Shown: piece after piece, positions 1 to 9,776 of the stretch
How the letters are laid out: each line of letters opens with the position of its first letter
How positions within the stretch are numbered: position 1 is the stretch's first letter
NCBI RefSeq assembly: GCF_004917075.1
Contig: NZ_SSYB01000002.1
Coordinates: 62,001-126,000, forward strand
From: Geomonas edaphica
GTDB lineage: Bacteria; Desulfobacterota; Desulfuromonadia; Geobacterales; Geobacteraceae
DNA: 64,000 nucleotides
Reading direction: 5' to 3'
Made by a program: the position numbers and the translations under genes
Notes under the pieces: model-generated
What the model saw: only the letters and a program-made list of their open reading frames with translations
What the model was told of the DNA's origin: nothing
Databases searched by the model: none

Positions 1-1
1 T

Positions 2-3000
2 CCGACCTTCACCGGTGCAGACTCCGGTTCCGTGACCGAGGACACCCCGAATGCTCAAGCTGTCAACCTGACTACCGCCGGGACGCTGGTTGTCACCGAT
101 GCGGACCAGCACCAGTCAGCAATCAATACGGCCGTCGCCCCGGTCGCAAGCGAAGGCGCCCTGGGTCACATCACCATCGACAGCGCCGGTCACTGGACTT
201 ACAGCGTTGCCAACGCCGACGTCCAGTACCTTGGCAGCGGCGAGAGCAGGGTTGAGACCTTTACGGTGCAGAGCGTTGACGGTACCACCCACGACATCGT
301 CATCACGATCAACGGGACCAACGACGTTCCGACCTTCAGCGGTGCCGACTCCGGTTCCGTGACCGAGGACACCCCGAGCGTAGAGACCGTGACGCTGTCC
401 ACAAATGGCACCCTGGTTGTTGCCGACGCGGATCAGCACCAGTCGGCAATCAACACGACCGTCGCCCCGGTTGCCAGCGAAGGCGCTCTGGGCCACATCA
501 CGATTGACAGCGCCGGCCACTGGACTTACAGCGTTGCCAACGCCGACGTCCAGTACCTCGGCAACGGCGAAACCAAACTTGAAACCTTCACGGTGCAGAG
601 CGTTGACGGTACCACCCACGACATCGTCATCACGATCAACGGCACCAACGACGTTCCGACCTTCACCGGTGCAGACTCCGGTTCCGTTACGGAAGACACC
701 CCGAGCGTAGAGACCGTGACGCTGTCCACAAATGGCACCCTGGTCGTTGCCGATGCGGATCAGCACCAGTCGGCCATCAACACGACCGTCGCCCCGGTTG
801 CCAGCGAAGGCGCACTCGGCCACATCACAATCGATAGCGCCGGTCACTGGACTTACAGCGTTGCCAATGCCGATGTGCAGTACCTCGGCAACGGCGAAAC
901 CAAACTTGAAACCTTCACGGTGCAGAGCGTCGACGGTACCACCCACGACATCGTCATCACAATCAACGGCACCAACGATGTTCCGACCTTCACCGGTGCA
1001 GACTCCGGTTCCGTTACGGAAGACACCCCCACGGTTGAGACTGTGACGTTGTCCACTAATGGGACCCTGGTTGTTACCGACGCGGATCAGCATCAGTCTG
1101 CCATCAACACGACCGTCGCCCCGGTTGCCAGCGAAGGCGCTCTGGGCCACATCACAATCGACAGCGCCGGTCACTGGACTTACAGCGTTGCGAACTCCGA
1201 CGTCCAGTACCTCGGCAACGGCGAAACCAAACTTGAAACCTTCACGGTGCAGAGCGTCGACGGCACCACCCATGACATCGTCATCACAATCAACGGCACC
1301 AACGACGTTCCGACCTTCACAGGTGCAGACTCTGGTTCCGTGACCGAGGACACCCCGAGCGTAGAGACAGTGACGTTGTCCACAAATGGGACCTTGGTTG
1401 TTACCGATGCGGATCAGCACCAGTCGGCAATCAACACGACCGTCGCCCCGGTTGCCAGCGAAGGCGCACTCGGCCACATCACAATCGATAGCGCCGGCCA
1501 CTGGACTTACAGCGTTGCGAACTCCGACGTCCAGTACCTCGGCAACGGCGAAACCAAACTTGAAACCTTCACGGTGCAGAGCGTCGACGGCACCACCCAT
1601 GACATCGTCATCACAATCAACGGCACCAACGACGTTCCGACCTTCACAGGTGCAGACTCCGGTTCCGTGACCGAGGACACCCCGAGCGTAGAGACAGTGA
1701 CGTTGTCCACAAATGGGACCTTGGTTGTTACCGATGCGGATCAGCACCAGTCGGCCATCAACACGACCGTCGCCCCGGTTGCGAGCGAAGGCGCTCTGGG
1801 CCACATCACAATCGATAGCGCCGGCCACTGGACTTACAGCGTTGCCAACGCCGATGTGCAGTACCTCGGCAATGGCGAAACCAAACTTGAAACCTTCACC
1901 GTACAGAGCGTTGACGGTACCACCCATGACATCGTCATCACGATCAACGGCACCAACGACGTTCCGACCTTCACCGGTGCCGACTCCGGTTCCGTTACTG
2001 AAGACACCCCCACGGTTGAGACTGTGACGTTGTCCACTAATGGGACCTTGGTTGTTACCGACGCGGATCAGCACCAGTCGGCTATTAACACAAGTGTTGC
2101 CCCGGTTGCCAGCGAAGGCGCTCTGGGCCACATCACTATCGATAGCGCCGGGCACTGGACTTACAGCGTTGCGAACTCCGATGTGCAGTACCTCGGCAAT
2201 GGCGAAACCAAACTTGAAACCTTCACGGTGCAGAGCGTTGACGGTACCACCCATGACATCGTCATCACGATCAACGGCACCAACGACGTTCCGACCTTCA
2301 CTGGTGCCGACTCCGGGTCCGTTACTGAAGACACCCCCACGGTTGAGACTGTGACGTTGTCCACTAATGGGACCTTGGTTGTTACCGACGCGGATCAGCA
2401 CCAGTCGGCCATCAACACGACCGTCGCCCCGGTTGCCAGCGAGGGCGCACTCGGCCACATCACTATCGACAGCGCAGGCCACTGGACTTACAGCGTTGCC
2501 AATGCCGACGTGCAGTATCTCGGCAATGGTGAAACCAAAGTAGAAACCTTCACCGTACATAGTGTCGACGGCACCAGCCATGACATCGTCATCACGATCA
2601 ACGGGACCAATGACATTCCGACCTTCACTGGTGCAGACTCCGGCTCCGTGACGGAAGACGCCCCGAGCGCTGAGACCGTGACGCTGTCCACAAATGGCAC
2701 CCTGGTTGTTGCCGACGCGGATCAGCACCAGTCGGCCATCAACACGACCGTCGCCCCGGTTGCGAGCGAAGGCGCACTCGGCCACATCACGATCGACAGC
2801 GCCGGCCACTGGACTTACAGCGTTGCCAACGCCGATGTGCAGTACCTCGGCAATGGCGAAACCAAACTTGAAACCTTCACCGTACAGAGCGTCGACGGTA
2901 CCACCCATGACATCGTCATCACGATCAACGGCACCAACGACGTTCCGACCTTCACCGGTGCCGACTCCGGTTCCGTTACGGAAGACACCCCGAGCGTAGA

Positions 3001-4579
3001 GACCGTGACGCTGTCCACAAATGGCACCCTGGTCGTTGCCGACGCGGATCAGCACCAGTCGGCCATCAACACGACCGTCGCCCCGGTTGCCAGCGAAGGC
3101 GCACTGGGCCACATCACGATCGACAGCGCCGGTCACTGGACTTACAGCGTTGCCAACGCTGACGTGCAGTATCTCGGCAACGGCGAAACCAAAGTCGAAA
3201 CCTTCACCGTCCATAGCGTGGATGGCACCAGCCACGACATTGTCATCACGATCAACGGGACTAACGATGTCCCGACCTTCAGCGGCGCCGATTCCGGCTT
3301 CGTGACCGAGGACACCCCGAGCGCTGAGACCGTGACGCTGTCCACTAATGGCACCCTGGTTGTTGCCGACGTGGATCAGCACCAGTCCGCCATCAATACG
3401 GCCGTCGCACCTGTAGCGAGCGAAGGCGCTCTGGGCCACATCACGATCGACAGCGCCGGTCACTGGACTTACAGCGTTGCCAACTCCGACGTCCAGTACC
3501 TCGGCAATGGCGAAACCAAAGTCGAAACCTTCACCGTACATAGTGTCGACGGTACCACCCACGACATCGTCATCACGATCAACGGGACCAATGACATTCC
3601 GACCTTCAGCGGCGCCGATTCCGGCTTCGTGACTGAGGACACCCCGAGCGCTGAAACTGTCAACCTGACTACCGCCGGAACTTTGGTAGTTGCCGACGTG
3701 GATCAGCACCAGTCTGCGATCAACACGGCCGTTGCCCCGGTCGCGAGCGAAGGCGCCCTGGGTCACATCACGATCGACAGCGCCGGTCACTGGACTTACA
3801 GCGTTGCCAACGCCGATGTGCAGTACCTCGGCAATGGTGAAACCAAAGTCGAAACCTTCACCGTACAGAGCGTTGATGGCACCAGCCACGACATCGTCAT
3901 CACGATCAACGGAACCAACGATGTTCCGACCTTCAGCGGCGCCGATTCCGGCTCCGTGACCGAGGACACTCCGAGCGCTGAGACCGTGACGCTGTCCACT
4001 AATGGCACCCTGGTTGTTGCCGACGCGGATCAGCACCAGTCTGCTATCAACACGGCCGTCGCACCTGTCGCCAGCGAAGGCGCTCTGGGCCACATCACGA
4101 TCGACAGCGCCGGTCACTGGACTTACAGCGTTGCCAACTCCGACGTCCAGTACCTCGGCAATGGCGAAACCAAAGTCGAAACCTTCACCGTACATAGTGT
4201 CGACGGCACCACCCATGACATCGTCATCACGATCAACGGCACCAACGACGTTCCGACCTTCACTGGTGCAGACTCCGGCTCCGTGACGGAAGACGCCCCC
4301 ACGGTTGAGACCGTGACGTTGTCCACTAATGGGACCCTGGTCGTTACCGATCTTGATCAGCACCAGTCTGCAATCAACACGGCCGTTGCCCCGGTTGCGA
4401 GCGAGGGCGCTCTGGGCCACATCACTATCGATAGCGCCGGTCACTGGACTTACAGCGTTGCCAATGCCGATGTGCAGTACCTCGGCAATGGCGAAACCAA
4501 ACTTGAAACCTTTACCGTACAGAGCGTCGACGGCACCAGCCACGACATCGTTATAACGATTCACGGTGCCCCTGACTTG
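2..4579 (+). repeat. 14 tandem 327-bp VCBS-encoding repeats
   Basis: Fourteen in-frame units of 327 bp (109 codons) follow one another without spacers and keep the period exactly. They differ by scattered, mostly silent changes and a few alternating residues (SVET/TVET/SAET after TEDTP; VADADQ/VTDADQ/VADVDQ). Units 1 and 12 share a variant segment (VNLTTAGTLVV) where the rest have VTLSTNGTLVV, which suggests exchange between units. The array continues to the left edge, so the total copy number is not known from this window. Confidence 0.95.
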
Positions 4580-5926
4580 CCGGCTCTTGATTCGCACAGC
4601 GTCTACATGCCGGATTCTTCTTCAGAGATGACCGGCGACTATGCTAACGGGTATGCACTGCAAATCAGCGCACCTTCTGGTGGAGACAGCGGCGACGCAC
4701 TAACCATTACGGTCGGCAGCTTACCTACTGCCGGCACTATTGGGTATGTCGACGGGACCGGCTTCCATACCGTTGCTGTTAACCAGACACTAACATCCGC
4801 GCAACTGCAGTCATTGGTTTATCAGCCTGATGGCCTGGCAACGTTCGATCCGGCGACTGGATTTGGTAAGACCGGCGCAGACAATGTTCAGTTCACCTAC
4901 ACGGTCAATAATGGGTTTGATTCGGCAACAGGGACAATAGACCTGCATACGCTGCTTGGCACCGGTGGTTACATTGCAGAGGTACAGGTGGGCAGCGTCT
5001 CTCATCCCTTGACTTCGGGGAGCAATCAGTCCGTTCAGTTTGCAGTGGATCCGATATTGGCATCGGCTACAGACTACTCTCAGGCCGCAATACAGCTCAC
5101 GACCGACTTCATGAGCATGAATACGAAGACTCTGACATCCCAGGTTGAGAACCAGGTAAACGTTAAACTGGTCATTGACGGGCACACCTTCACGGTTGTC
5201 TCTGCCAGCGACACCACGCATGTGAATTGGCAGGCGATACCTGGCAGTGGTGGTGACGGCGACTTGAATGTAGATCATGGAGCCTATTGGACCAGCGTGA
5301 ACACTAATGCACCCGCTGGCGCCAACACCATTCAACAGCACAGCATTTCGTTCAATGACATCTCAGATGGAACCACGACGCTAGCGTCCTACTTGGCTGA
5401 CCATCAGCAGTCCCCAGGCTCTGTCTGGACCGTAGTGTACGACGATATTAAATCCGGAAACGAGCAGGCACGGTACATACATCTCTCGATCGTTCAGGAT
5501 GTAAGCGCGCAAAACTCGGTATCTACGGTTGGTTCAAATGGCAACGATGTAATCTACGGAACCACTTCCCATGGCGATAATCTCAGCGGTGGTGCTGGCG
5601 ATGATGTCATCACGGGACGGCAAGGCAATGATACGCTCTCCGGCGGCGCAGGTAATAATACCTTGACTGGCGGTGCAGGTGCCGACACGTTTAAAGTCGG
5701 TGCAGGGCATGACACGATTAAAGACTACACCGTTGGTGAAGACAAAATAGTCATTGAACCAACACACACAGACGCACTCTTCGAACATACGGAGGGATCC
5801 ACTACGGCACATCTTACCATCTACAATAACGGCGCTCAGGTTGGAACGGTGACTTTTGAAAACGTCGGTAACTCAACGGATCTTTTGAGTTCCCTTATTC
5901 ATGACGATCCCTCGATTCACAAGTAA
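2..5926 (+). CDS. Giant VCBS-repeat RTX adhesin, 5' end outside window
   Basis: This is the C-terminal part of a very large secreted surface protein. The reading frame is open at the left edge: the codons before position 32 already encode the end of a repeat (PTFTGADSGS), so the true start lies upstream. Residues 1 to about 1525 are 14 tandem 109-residue VCBS-type repeats, each with TEDTP, DADQHQSAIN, GHWTYSV and HDIVITINGTND. A non-repetitive Ig/cadherin-like part follows. The end has glycine-rich nonapeptides (GGAGDD, GNDTLSGGAG) and GGAGADTF with a GxD/IxD tail, as expected for Ca2+-binding RTX repeats and a type I secretion signal. LapA/BapA-type adhesins share this plan and work in attachment and biofilm formation. 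No type I transporter genes lie downstream, so they may be upstream or elsewhere. A strong terminator follows. The family call is firm; adhesion is inferred. Confidence 0.9.
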   Translation, partial: PTFTGADSGSVTEDTPNAQAVNLTTAGTLVVTDADQHQSAINTAVAPVASEGALGHITIDSAGHWTYSVANADVQYLGSGESRVETFTVQSVDGTTHDIVITINGTNDVPTFSGADSGSVTEDTPSVETVTLSTNGTLVVADADQHQSAINTTVAPVASEGALGHITIDSAGHWTYSVANADVQYLGNGETKLETFTVQSVDGTTHDIVITINGTNDVPTFTGADSGSVTEDTPSVETVTLSTNGTLVVADADQHQSAINTTVAPVASEGALGHITIDSAGHWTYSVANADVQYLGNGETKLETFTVQSVDGTTHDIVITINGTNDVPTFTGADSGSVTEDTPTVETVTLSTNGTLVVTDADQHQSAINTTVAPVASEGALGHITIDSAGHWTYSVANSDVQYLGNGETKLETFTVQSVDGTTHDIVITINGTNDVPTFTGADSGSVTEDTPSVETVTLSTNGTLVVTDADQHQSAINTTVAPVASEGALGHITIDSAGHWTYSVANSDVQYLGNGETKLETFTVQSVDGTTHDIVITINGTNDVPTFTGADSGSVTEDTPSVETVTLSTNGTLVVTDADQHQSAINTTVAPVASEGALGHITIDSAGHWTYSVANADVQYLGNGETKLETFTVQSVDGTTHDIVITINGTNDVPTFTGADSGSVTEDTPTVETVTLSTNGTLVVTDADQHQSAINTSVAPVASEGALGHITIDSAGHWTYSVANSDVQYLGNGETKLETFTVQSVDGTTHDIVITINGTNDVPTFTGADSGSVTEDTPTVETVTLSTNGTLVVTDADQHQSAINTTVAPVASEGALGHITIDSAGHWTYSVANADVQYLGNGETKVETFTVHSVDGTSHDIVITINGTNDIPTFTGADSGSVTEDAPSAETVTLSTNGTLVVADADQHQSAINTTVAPVASEGALGHITIDSAGHWTYSVANADVQYLGNGETKLETFTVQSVDGTTHDIVITINGTNDVPTFTGADSGSVTEDTPSVETVTLSTNGTLVVADADQHQSAINTTVAPVASEGALGHITIDSAGHWTYSVANADVQYLGNGETKVETFTVHSVDGTSHDIVITINGTNDVPTFSGADSGFVTEDTPSAETVTLSTNGTLVVADVDQHQSAINTAVAPVASEGALGHITIDSAGHWTYSVANSDVQYLGNGETKVETFTVHSVDGTTHDIVITINGTNDIPTFSGADSGFVTEDTPSAETVNLTTAGTLVVADVDQHQSAINTAVAPVASEGALGHITIDSAGHWTYSVANADVQYLGNGETKVETFTVQSVDGTSHDIVITINGTNDVPTFSGADSGSVTEDTPSAETVTLSTNGTLVVADADQHQSAINTAVAPVASEGALGHITIDSAGHWTYSVANSDVQYLGNGETKVETFTVHSVDGTTHDIVITINGTNDVPTFTGADSGSVTEDAPTVETVTLSTNGTLVVTDLDQHQSAINTAVAPVASEGALGHITIDSAGHWTYSVANADVQYLGNGETKLETFTVQSVDGTSHDIVITIHGAPDLPALDSHSVYMPDSSSEMTGDYANGYALQISAPSGGDSGDALTITVGSLPTAGTIGYVDGTGFHTVAVNQTLTSAQLQSLVYQPDGLATFDPATGFGKTGADNVQFTYTVNNGFDSATGTIDLHTLLGTGGYIAEVQVGSVSHPLTSGSNQSVQFAVDPILASATDYSQAAIQLTTDFMSMNTKTLTSQVENQVNVKLVIDGHTFTVVSASDTTHVNWQAIPGSGGDGDLNVDHGAYWTSVNTNAPAGANTIQQHSISFNDISDGTTTLASYLADHQQSPGSVWTVVYDDIKSGNEQARYIHLSIVQDVSAQNSVSTVGSNGNDVIYGTTSHGDNLSGGAGDDVITGRQGNDTLSGGAGNNTLTGGAGADTFKVGAGHDTIKDYTVGEDKIVIEPTHTDALFEHTEGSTTAHLTIYNNGAQVGTVTFENVGNSTDLLSSLIHDDPSIHK

Positions 5927-5950
5927 GGTTTAAGTGATTGTTTAAGCCAA

Positions 5951-5987
5951 AGCTGCCGCGAAAGACATCTTTCGCGGCAGCTTTTTT
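5951..5987 (+). terminator. Rho-independent terminator after the adhesin gene
   Basis: A perfect 14-bp stem (AGCTGCCGCGAAAG and its complement) with a 4-nt loop ACAT is followed by a T run. It starts 25 bases after the adhesin stop codon. Confidence 0.95.
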
Positions 5988-6057
5988 GTATGGAATCGAT
6001 AACATCTGTGGCTTCCTGTAACTTTAATCGTTTTCCATTCCCCTCCGCAGGATTCCC

Positions 6058-6086
6058 TTGACACTCCTGCCGCAAAAAACTATAGC
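6058..6086 (+). promoter_or_regulatory. Sigma-70-like promoter for the gspA-gspB pair
   Basis: TTGACA at 6058-6063 and TATAGC at 6081-6086 are separated by 17 bases, 57 bases before the gspA-like start codon. Confidence 0.6.
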
Positions 6087-6142
6087 TATAACGTCCACTT
6101 CACCCAACCCTTCTCCGCCCTGGCTGGGCTTTTCGGGGAATT

Positions 6143-7804
6143 ATGTACTGGGAATCTTTCGGCTTCAAAGAACCACCTTTCGCCCTCACTCCTAACCCGT
6201 CCTTTCTCTTCCTGAGCGCTCCGCACCAGGAGGCTTTCGCGCACCTGCTTTTTGCCATCGAGAACCGCGCAGGCTTCATCGAGCTCTCGGGCGAGGTCGG
6301 CACGGGCAAGACCACCATCGTCAGGACACTGCTGAACCAGCTCGACCCGGAAACGCACCGCACCGCGCTCATCTTCAACCCGATCCTCTCGCCTATCGGC
6401 TTCATGAAGGAGGTGAACGCGGAGTTCGGCCTCTCCTGCGAAGGTAACGAGATCCGCGACCTGCACGCCGCGCTAAACGCCTTCCTCCTCGAGGAGAACC
6501 GGGCGGGGCGGACCGTGGTATTGGTCATCGACGAGGCGCAAAACCTCTCCATCGAGGTACTCGAGCATGTCCGGCTCATCTCGAACCTGGAGACGGAGAG
6601 CGCCAAGCTCATCCAGATCGTGCTGGTCGGGCAGCCGGAGCTGAACGCGCTTTTGGGGCGGGACGAACTGCGCCAGTTAGACCAGCGCATCACGGTGCGT
6701 TACCACCTGAAACCGATGTGCTTCGAGGATACCTGCGCCTACATCAGGCACCGGATCCGGTTCGCGGCCGACGGCAGGGAACCGCTCGCCTTTTCCCTAG
6801 GGGCTTTCAAACGCATCTACCGCTTTTCAGGGGGACTGCCGCGCCTGATCAACGGCGTTTGCGACCGTGCCTTGCTGCTCGCCTACACACGGGAGTGCAA
6901 GGAGGTGAGCAAGACGATGGCCTCTCTCTCGATCGCCGATCTGCGCAGGGAGAGCCCGCGCAGACGGCGTAGCCTGCAGGTCCAGGTGCTTTCGGCCGCA
7001 CTGGTGGTGTGCGTTTTGGTCATCGCCGGCTTCTCCATCGCCTCGTTGCACCTTTTCGAGAGGGGTGAGAACAAGGCGGTGCAACAGGTGTCTGAGCACA
7101 AAGAGGCCAAGGTGAAGGCAAAGCAAAGTGCGCCTTTCTCGGTCGAGGCCGCCCGGCAGGCGATAGCCGCTCAGCCGGTACAGGATAACCTTTACGCCGC
7201 GATGAACGCGCTACTCGCGGCTTGGCAGGTACCGAAAATCGACCCGACACCAGGTCAGGCCGACAACATCCGCACCCTTGCGCGGCAGCGCGGCCTCACC
7301 GCGACCAAACAAAACGTGAGCCTCGAAACCCTCGAGCGTCTGGACGCCCCGGCGCTTCTTCATCTCGTTCTGCCCGGAAACGTCGAACGGCTGGTGGCCC
7401 TGGTCGGGCTGGAAGGGGACCAGGTACATGTCGTCCCCGCCATCTCCGGAAGATCGACCCTGTCCCGCACGGAACTCGGTCAGTTGTGGAGCGGCGGAGC
7501 CACCTTGCTCTGGAAGGACTTTCACGACATAGCCACCAAAGGCGCCGACAAGGCGGCCGGGAACAGGCAGCTGCAGGAGCTTTTGAAGCAGATCGGCTGT
7601 TACGCCGGGACGCCGAACGGCGCCTTCGACGAGGCCACGAAAACGGCCCTTGCCGAGTTCCAGCGCAGGGAGCAAGTGACGGCGGACGGCAAGGTGGGGG
7701 CCCAGACCCTCATCCTGCTTTACCGGCGCGCCGGTGGTTTCTTCCCTCCGGGGCTTGCCAAGGCAAGCGGGGCAAACGGCAAACAGACTACGGGGCGGAT
7801 CTGA
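6143..7804 (+). CDS. gspA: ExeA/GspA-family AAA ATPase with peptidoglycan-binding domain
   Basis: This 553-residue protein resembles ExeA/GspA, the ATPase that with ExeB/GspB helps a type II secretion channel or related pilus machine pass the peptidoglycan. The start MYWESFGFKEPPF is typical of the family. The Walker A motif GEVGTGKTT is at residues 50-58 and Walker B VLVIDEAQ at about 126-133. A single membrane segment lies near residues 280-303, and the periplasmic part ends in a PG_binding_1-like region (about 460-530, with ATKTALAEFQRR). The gspB-like gene begins two bases after the stop, so the two are surely one operon. No other secretion genes are nearby. An MshM-like role with a type IV pilus system is the main alternative. 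Confidence 0.85.
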   Translation: MYWESFGFKEPPFALTPNPSFLFLSAPHQEAFAHLLFAIENRAGFIELSGEVGTGKTTIVRTLLNQLDPETHRTALIFNPILSPIGFMKEVNAEFGLSCEGNEIRDLHAALNAFLLEENRAGRTVVLVIDEAQNLSIEVLEHVRLISNLETESAKLIQIVLVGQPELNALLGRDELRQLDQRITVRYHLKPMCFEDTCAYIRHRIRFAADGREPLAFSLGAFKRIYRFSGGLPRLINGVCDRALLLAYTRECKEVSKTMASLSIADLRRESPRRRRSLQVQVLSAALVVCVLVIAGFSIASLHLFERGENKAVQQVSEHKEAKVKAKQSAPFSVEAARQAIAAQPVQDNLYAAMNALLAAWQVPKIDPTPGQADNIRTLARQRGLTATKQNVSLETLERLDAPALLHLVLPGNVERLVALVGLEGDQVHVVPAISGRSTLSRTELGQLWSGGATLLWKDFHDIATKGADKAAGNRQLQELLKQIGCYAGTPNGAFDEATKTALAEFQRREQVTADGKVGAQTLILLYRRAGGFFPPGLAKASGANGKQTTGRI

Positions 7805-7805
7805 C

Positions 7806-8513
7806 ATGAGCCTTATCCTTGATGCATTGAGAAAAATGGAGCAGGAACGAAGAAGCAAGCGCGGCAACAGCCAGGACCTGCGTCCCGAGGTGCTTCGCTA
7901 CCGCCTGGCCGCCCAGCCCAAGGAAAAGTCCCGGTATCCGCTGGCTATCGCGGCCGGCCTCGTGTTGCTCTGCGCCGGCCTGGGAGTGGGCTTCATGCTT
8001 AAGAGTCGCGGTGCGGCACATGTTGCCGACCAGGTGCCCGCCGCACCGCCTGCCGTGGCGGTACAGCCACCGGTCGCGGCGGTACCGGCACCTGCTGCTC
8101 CGGCTGCTGCCGCGCTTCCTCAACCGGTTTCCGCGCCGTCTGCCGCGGCTCCGGCAGCTCCCGCCCAGCCTGTGATTGGAGCCGCCACACCCGTCCCGTC
8201 CCCGGCGGAGCCGATCAGAAAAACTTCCCGCACTGCTGCGCCTGCTGCTGCCCAAGAAGCCGTGGCTCAGCCGAGGGTGCCGCGCGGGGAAAATGCGACC
8301 GCTGCCGCAGGCGGGCAGGATATCGTCATCTCCGGCATCGCATATCAGGACGAGCGGCGCATGCGTCGTGCGGTGCTGAATGGAAGCCTGGTAGGCGAGG
8401 GGGCCGAGGTTGCCGGCGCCCGGGTGGTCGAGATCAAGGAAACCAAGGTGAGGCTGTCCAGAGGAGGGCACGTCTTCGAGATTCCCTTCTCCTCCGGGAT
8501 GCAGTCCCGCTAG
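7806..8513 (+). CDS. gspB: GspB-like general secretion accessory protein
   Basis: This is a 235-residue inner-membrane protein. The N-terminal MSLILDALRKMEQER matches the conserved cytoplasmic start of GspB/ExeB proteins, so the ATG at 7806 is preferred over the longer in-frame start at 7734, which overlaps gspA. A membrane segment lies at about residues 45-65. A long Pro/Ala-rich periplasmic linker (about 70-155) and a compact C-terminal domain (about 175-233, ISGIAYQDERRMRRAVLNG) follow. GspB partners GspA in placing the secretin across the cell wall. Its position directly after the gspA-like gene supports the assignment. Confidence 0.85.
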   Translation: MSLILDALRKMEQERRSKRGNSQDLRPEVLRYRLAAQPKEKSRYPLAIAAGLVLLCAGLGVGFMLKSRGAAHVADQVPAAPPAVAVQPPVAAVPAPAAPAAAALPQPVSAPSAAAPAAPAQPVIGAATPVPSPAEPIRKTSRTAAPAAAQEAVAQPRVPRGENATAAAGGQDIVISGIAYQDERRMRRAVLNGSLVGEGAEVAGARVVEIKETKVRLSRGGHVFEIPFSSGMQSR

Positions 8514-8649
8514 TTGCTCCCCTTGCCGCCCTCCGGTCATTTCGCGTGGACCGTGGGGCTGTCTTTCAAAAAAAAATAGCACTATAAAGAAAAATACCGG
8601 ACAGAGGCTGTCTGACAGTGGATAATTGGCTCCAGCAGGAGGTGATGTC

Positions 8650-9000
8650 ATGCTGCGGACGCGTGTGTATCTGACTTCTGGGCTCTTGTCATTGGCACTG
8701 GCTGGTTGCAGTTCCGGCAACTTCATGGTGCACAAGGAAAACGTCAGCTTCTTTATCACCAGCGACAGGCCGGAGTTGAGACTCGTGCTGTGCGAATCCG
8801 GAGATATGGACCGCATCGCAAGAGACTCGCACCTACAGGAAACCCTGCAGCAGTCGCTGAAAGAAAAGATCTGTGCGGTGCATAAGAACAGGAAGGACCT
8901 GAAGGCGCTCCTTGCTTCACTGGACAAGGACCAGCTTGAGGCCTTCATGGATGCCTTCCGTAAGAACGGCTATGAGATAAACCTCGTTGCGGACGGCTGA
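8650..9000 (+). CDS. Small predicted lipoprotein, function unknown
   Basis: This is a 116-residue protein. The start at 8650 is preferred because AGGAGGTG at 8637-8644 sits five bases before this ATG; the longer frame from 8626 would place the ribosome site inside the gene. The N-terminus is a lipoprotein signal ending in LALAGC, so Cys20 should be lipidated. The mature part is charged and mostly helical, with two cysteines (LRLVLCESGD and KEKICAVHKN). I do not recognise a family. A TATAAA hexamer at 8583-8588 and a CTGTC-T-GACAG palindrome at 8608-8618 lie upstream and may be its promoter region. Confidence 0.75.
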   Translation: MLRTRVYLTSGLLSLALAGCSSGNFMVHKENVSFFITSDRPELRLVLCESGDMDRIARDSHLQETLQQSLKEKICAVHKNRKDLKALLASLDKDQLEAFMDAFRKNGYEINLVADG

Positions 9001-9059
9001 GCCGGCGGATGATGCGTCCGTGCGGCGCTGACGCGGCGATGGGAACAAGGAGGCAGGGG

Positions 9060-9776
9060 ATGAAGACCATCGGCATGATTGGGGGACTCGGTCCTGAGTC
9101 CACCGTGGACTACTACCAGCGCATCGTTCAGGCCTGCCGGGTCCCCGGAAGCCTCGCCGCGCCCGAAATGGTGATCTATAGCGTGAACATTGAGGAGGTG
9201 CTGGACCTGGTGGCCCGGCGCGAGTGGACCCATCTCATCTACCTGCTCGTGCAGAAGGTCAGGGCGTTGCAGAAGGCGGGGGCCGATGTCGCCATCATCA
9301 CGGCCAACACGCCGCACGTGGTCTTCGACGAGGTAAAGGCAAAGACGACCCTTCCGATGATCAGCATCGTCACGGCGACCTGCGACAAGGCCAAGGAGTT
9401 GGGCGTGAAGAAGGTCGCGCTCCTGGGCACCCGCTTCACCATGCAGGAGAACTTCTTCGCTCCCCCTTTTAACGCCGCCGGTATTTCAGTGGCGGTTCCC
9501 AGCGAGGCTGAGCAGGAGTACATCCACGAGAAGCTGATGACGGAAATCGAGTTGGGCGTATTCAAGGAGGAAACGAGGAAAGGGCTGATCGATATCATCG
9601 ACCGCATGGTGCGCGAAGAAAAGGCGGAGGCGGTCATCCTCGGCTGCACCGAACTGCCGCTCATCGTGAAGGATGGCGACTACGACACCACCTTTCTCAA
9701 CACTACGGCCATTCACGTCGAAAGCGTGGTGAGGTATTGCAGGGAAGGGGAGAAAATGGTGAGTCAGCCGGCGTAG
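9060..9776 (+). CDS. Aspartate/glutamate racemase family protein
   Basis: This 238-residue cofactor-independent amino-acid racemase has the family start MKTIGMIGGLGPESTVDYY. The ATG at 9060 is chosen because AAGGAGG (9047-9053) precedes it; the frame stays open back to 9009. Family members normally use two facing Cys (or Thr/Cys) residues. The second is present (Cys196 in ILGCTELPL), but at the first site the sequence reads TANTPH, with Ala82 where Pyrococcus aspartate racemase has Cys and E. coli YgeA has Thr. The substrate therefore cannot be named, and one-sided or other chemistry is possible. Its 3' end overlaps the convergent yoeB by 13 bases. Confidence 0.8.
   Translation: MKTIGMIGGLGPESTVDYYQRIVQACRVPGSLAAPEMVIYSVNIEEVLDLVARREWTHLIYLLVQKVRALQKAGADVAIITANTPHVVFDEVKAKTTLPMISIVTATCDKAKELGVKKVALLGTRFTMQENFFAPPFNAAGISVAVPSEAEQEYIHEKLMTEIELGVFKEETRKGLIDIIDRMVREEKAEAVILGCTELPLIVKDGDYDTTFLNTTAIHVESVVRYCREGEKMVSQPA

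Noticed and set aside
2-4579. Regular repeats as a possible CRISPR array
   Set aside because: The period is 327 bp, there are no unique spacers, and the whole array is coding in one frame.
116-4597. A 1493-codon open frame on the minus strand under the adhesin repeats
   Set aside because: It is the mirror of the 327-bp repeats: one stop-free antisense unit repeated 14 times gives a long frame. There is no ribosome site and the composition is low-complexity. The plus frame has the clear VCBS and RTX domains.
8608-8618. CTGTC-T-GACAG palindrome before the lipoprotein gene as an operator
   Set aside because: Short, single copy, and no regulator nearby with a known matching site; mentioned with the gene only.
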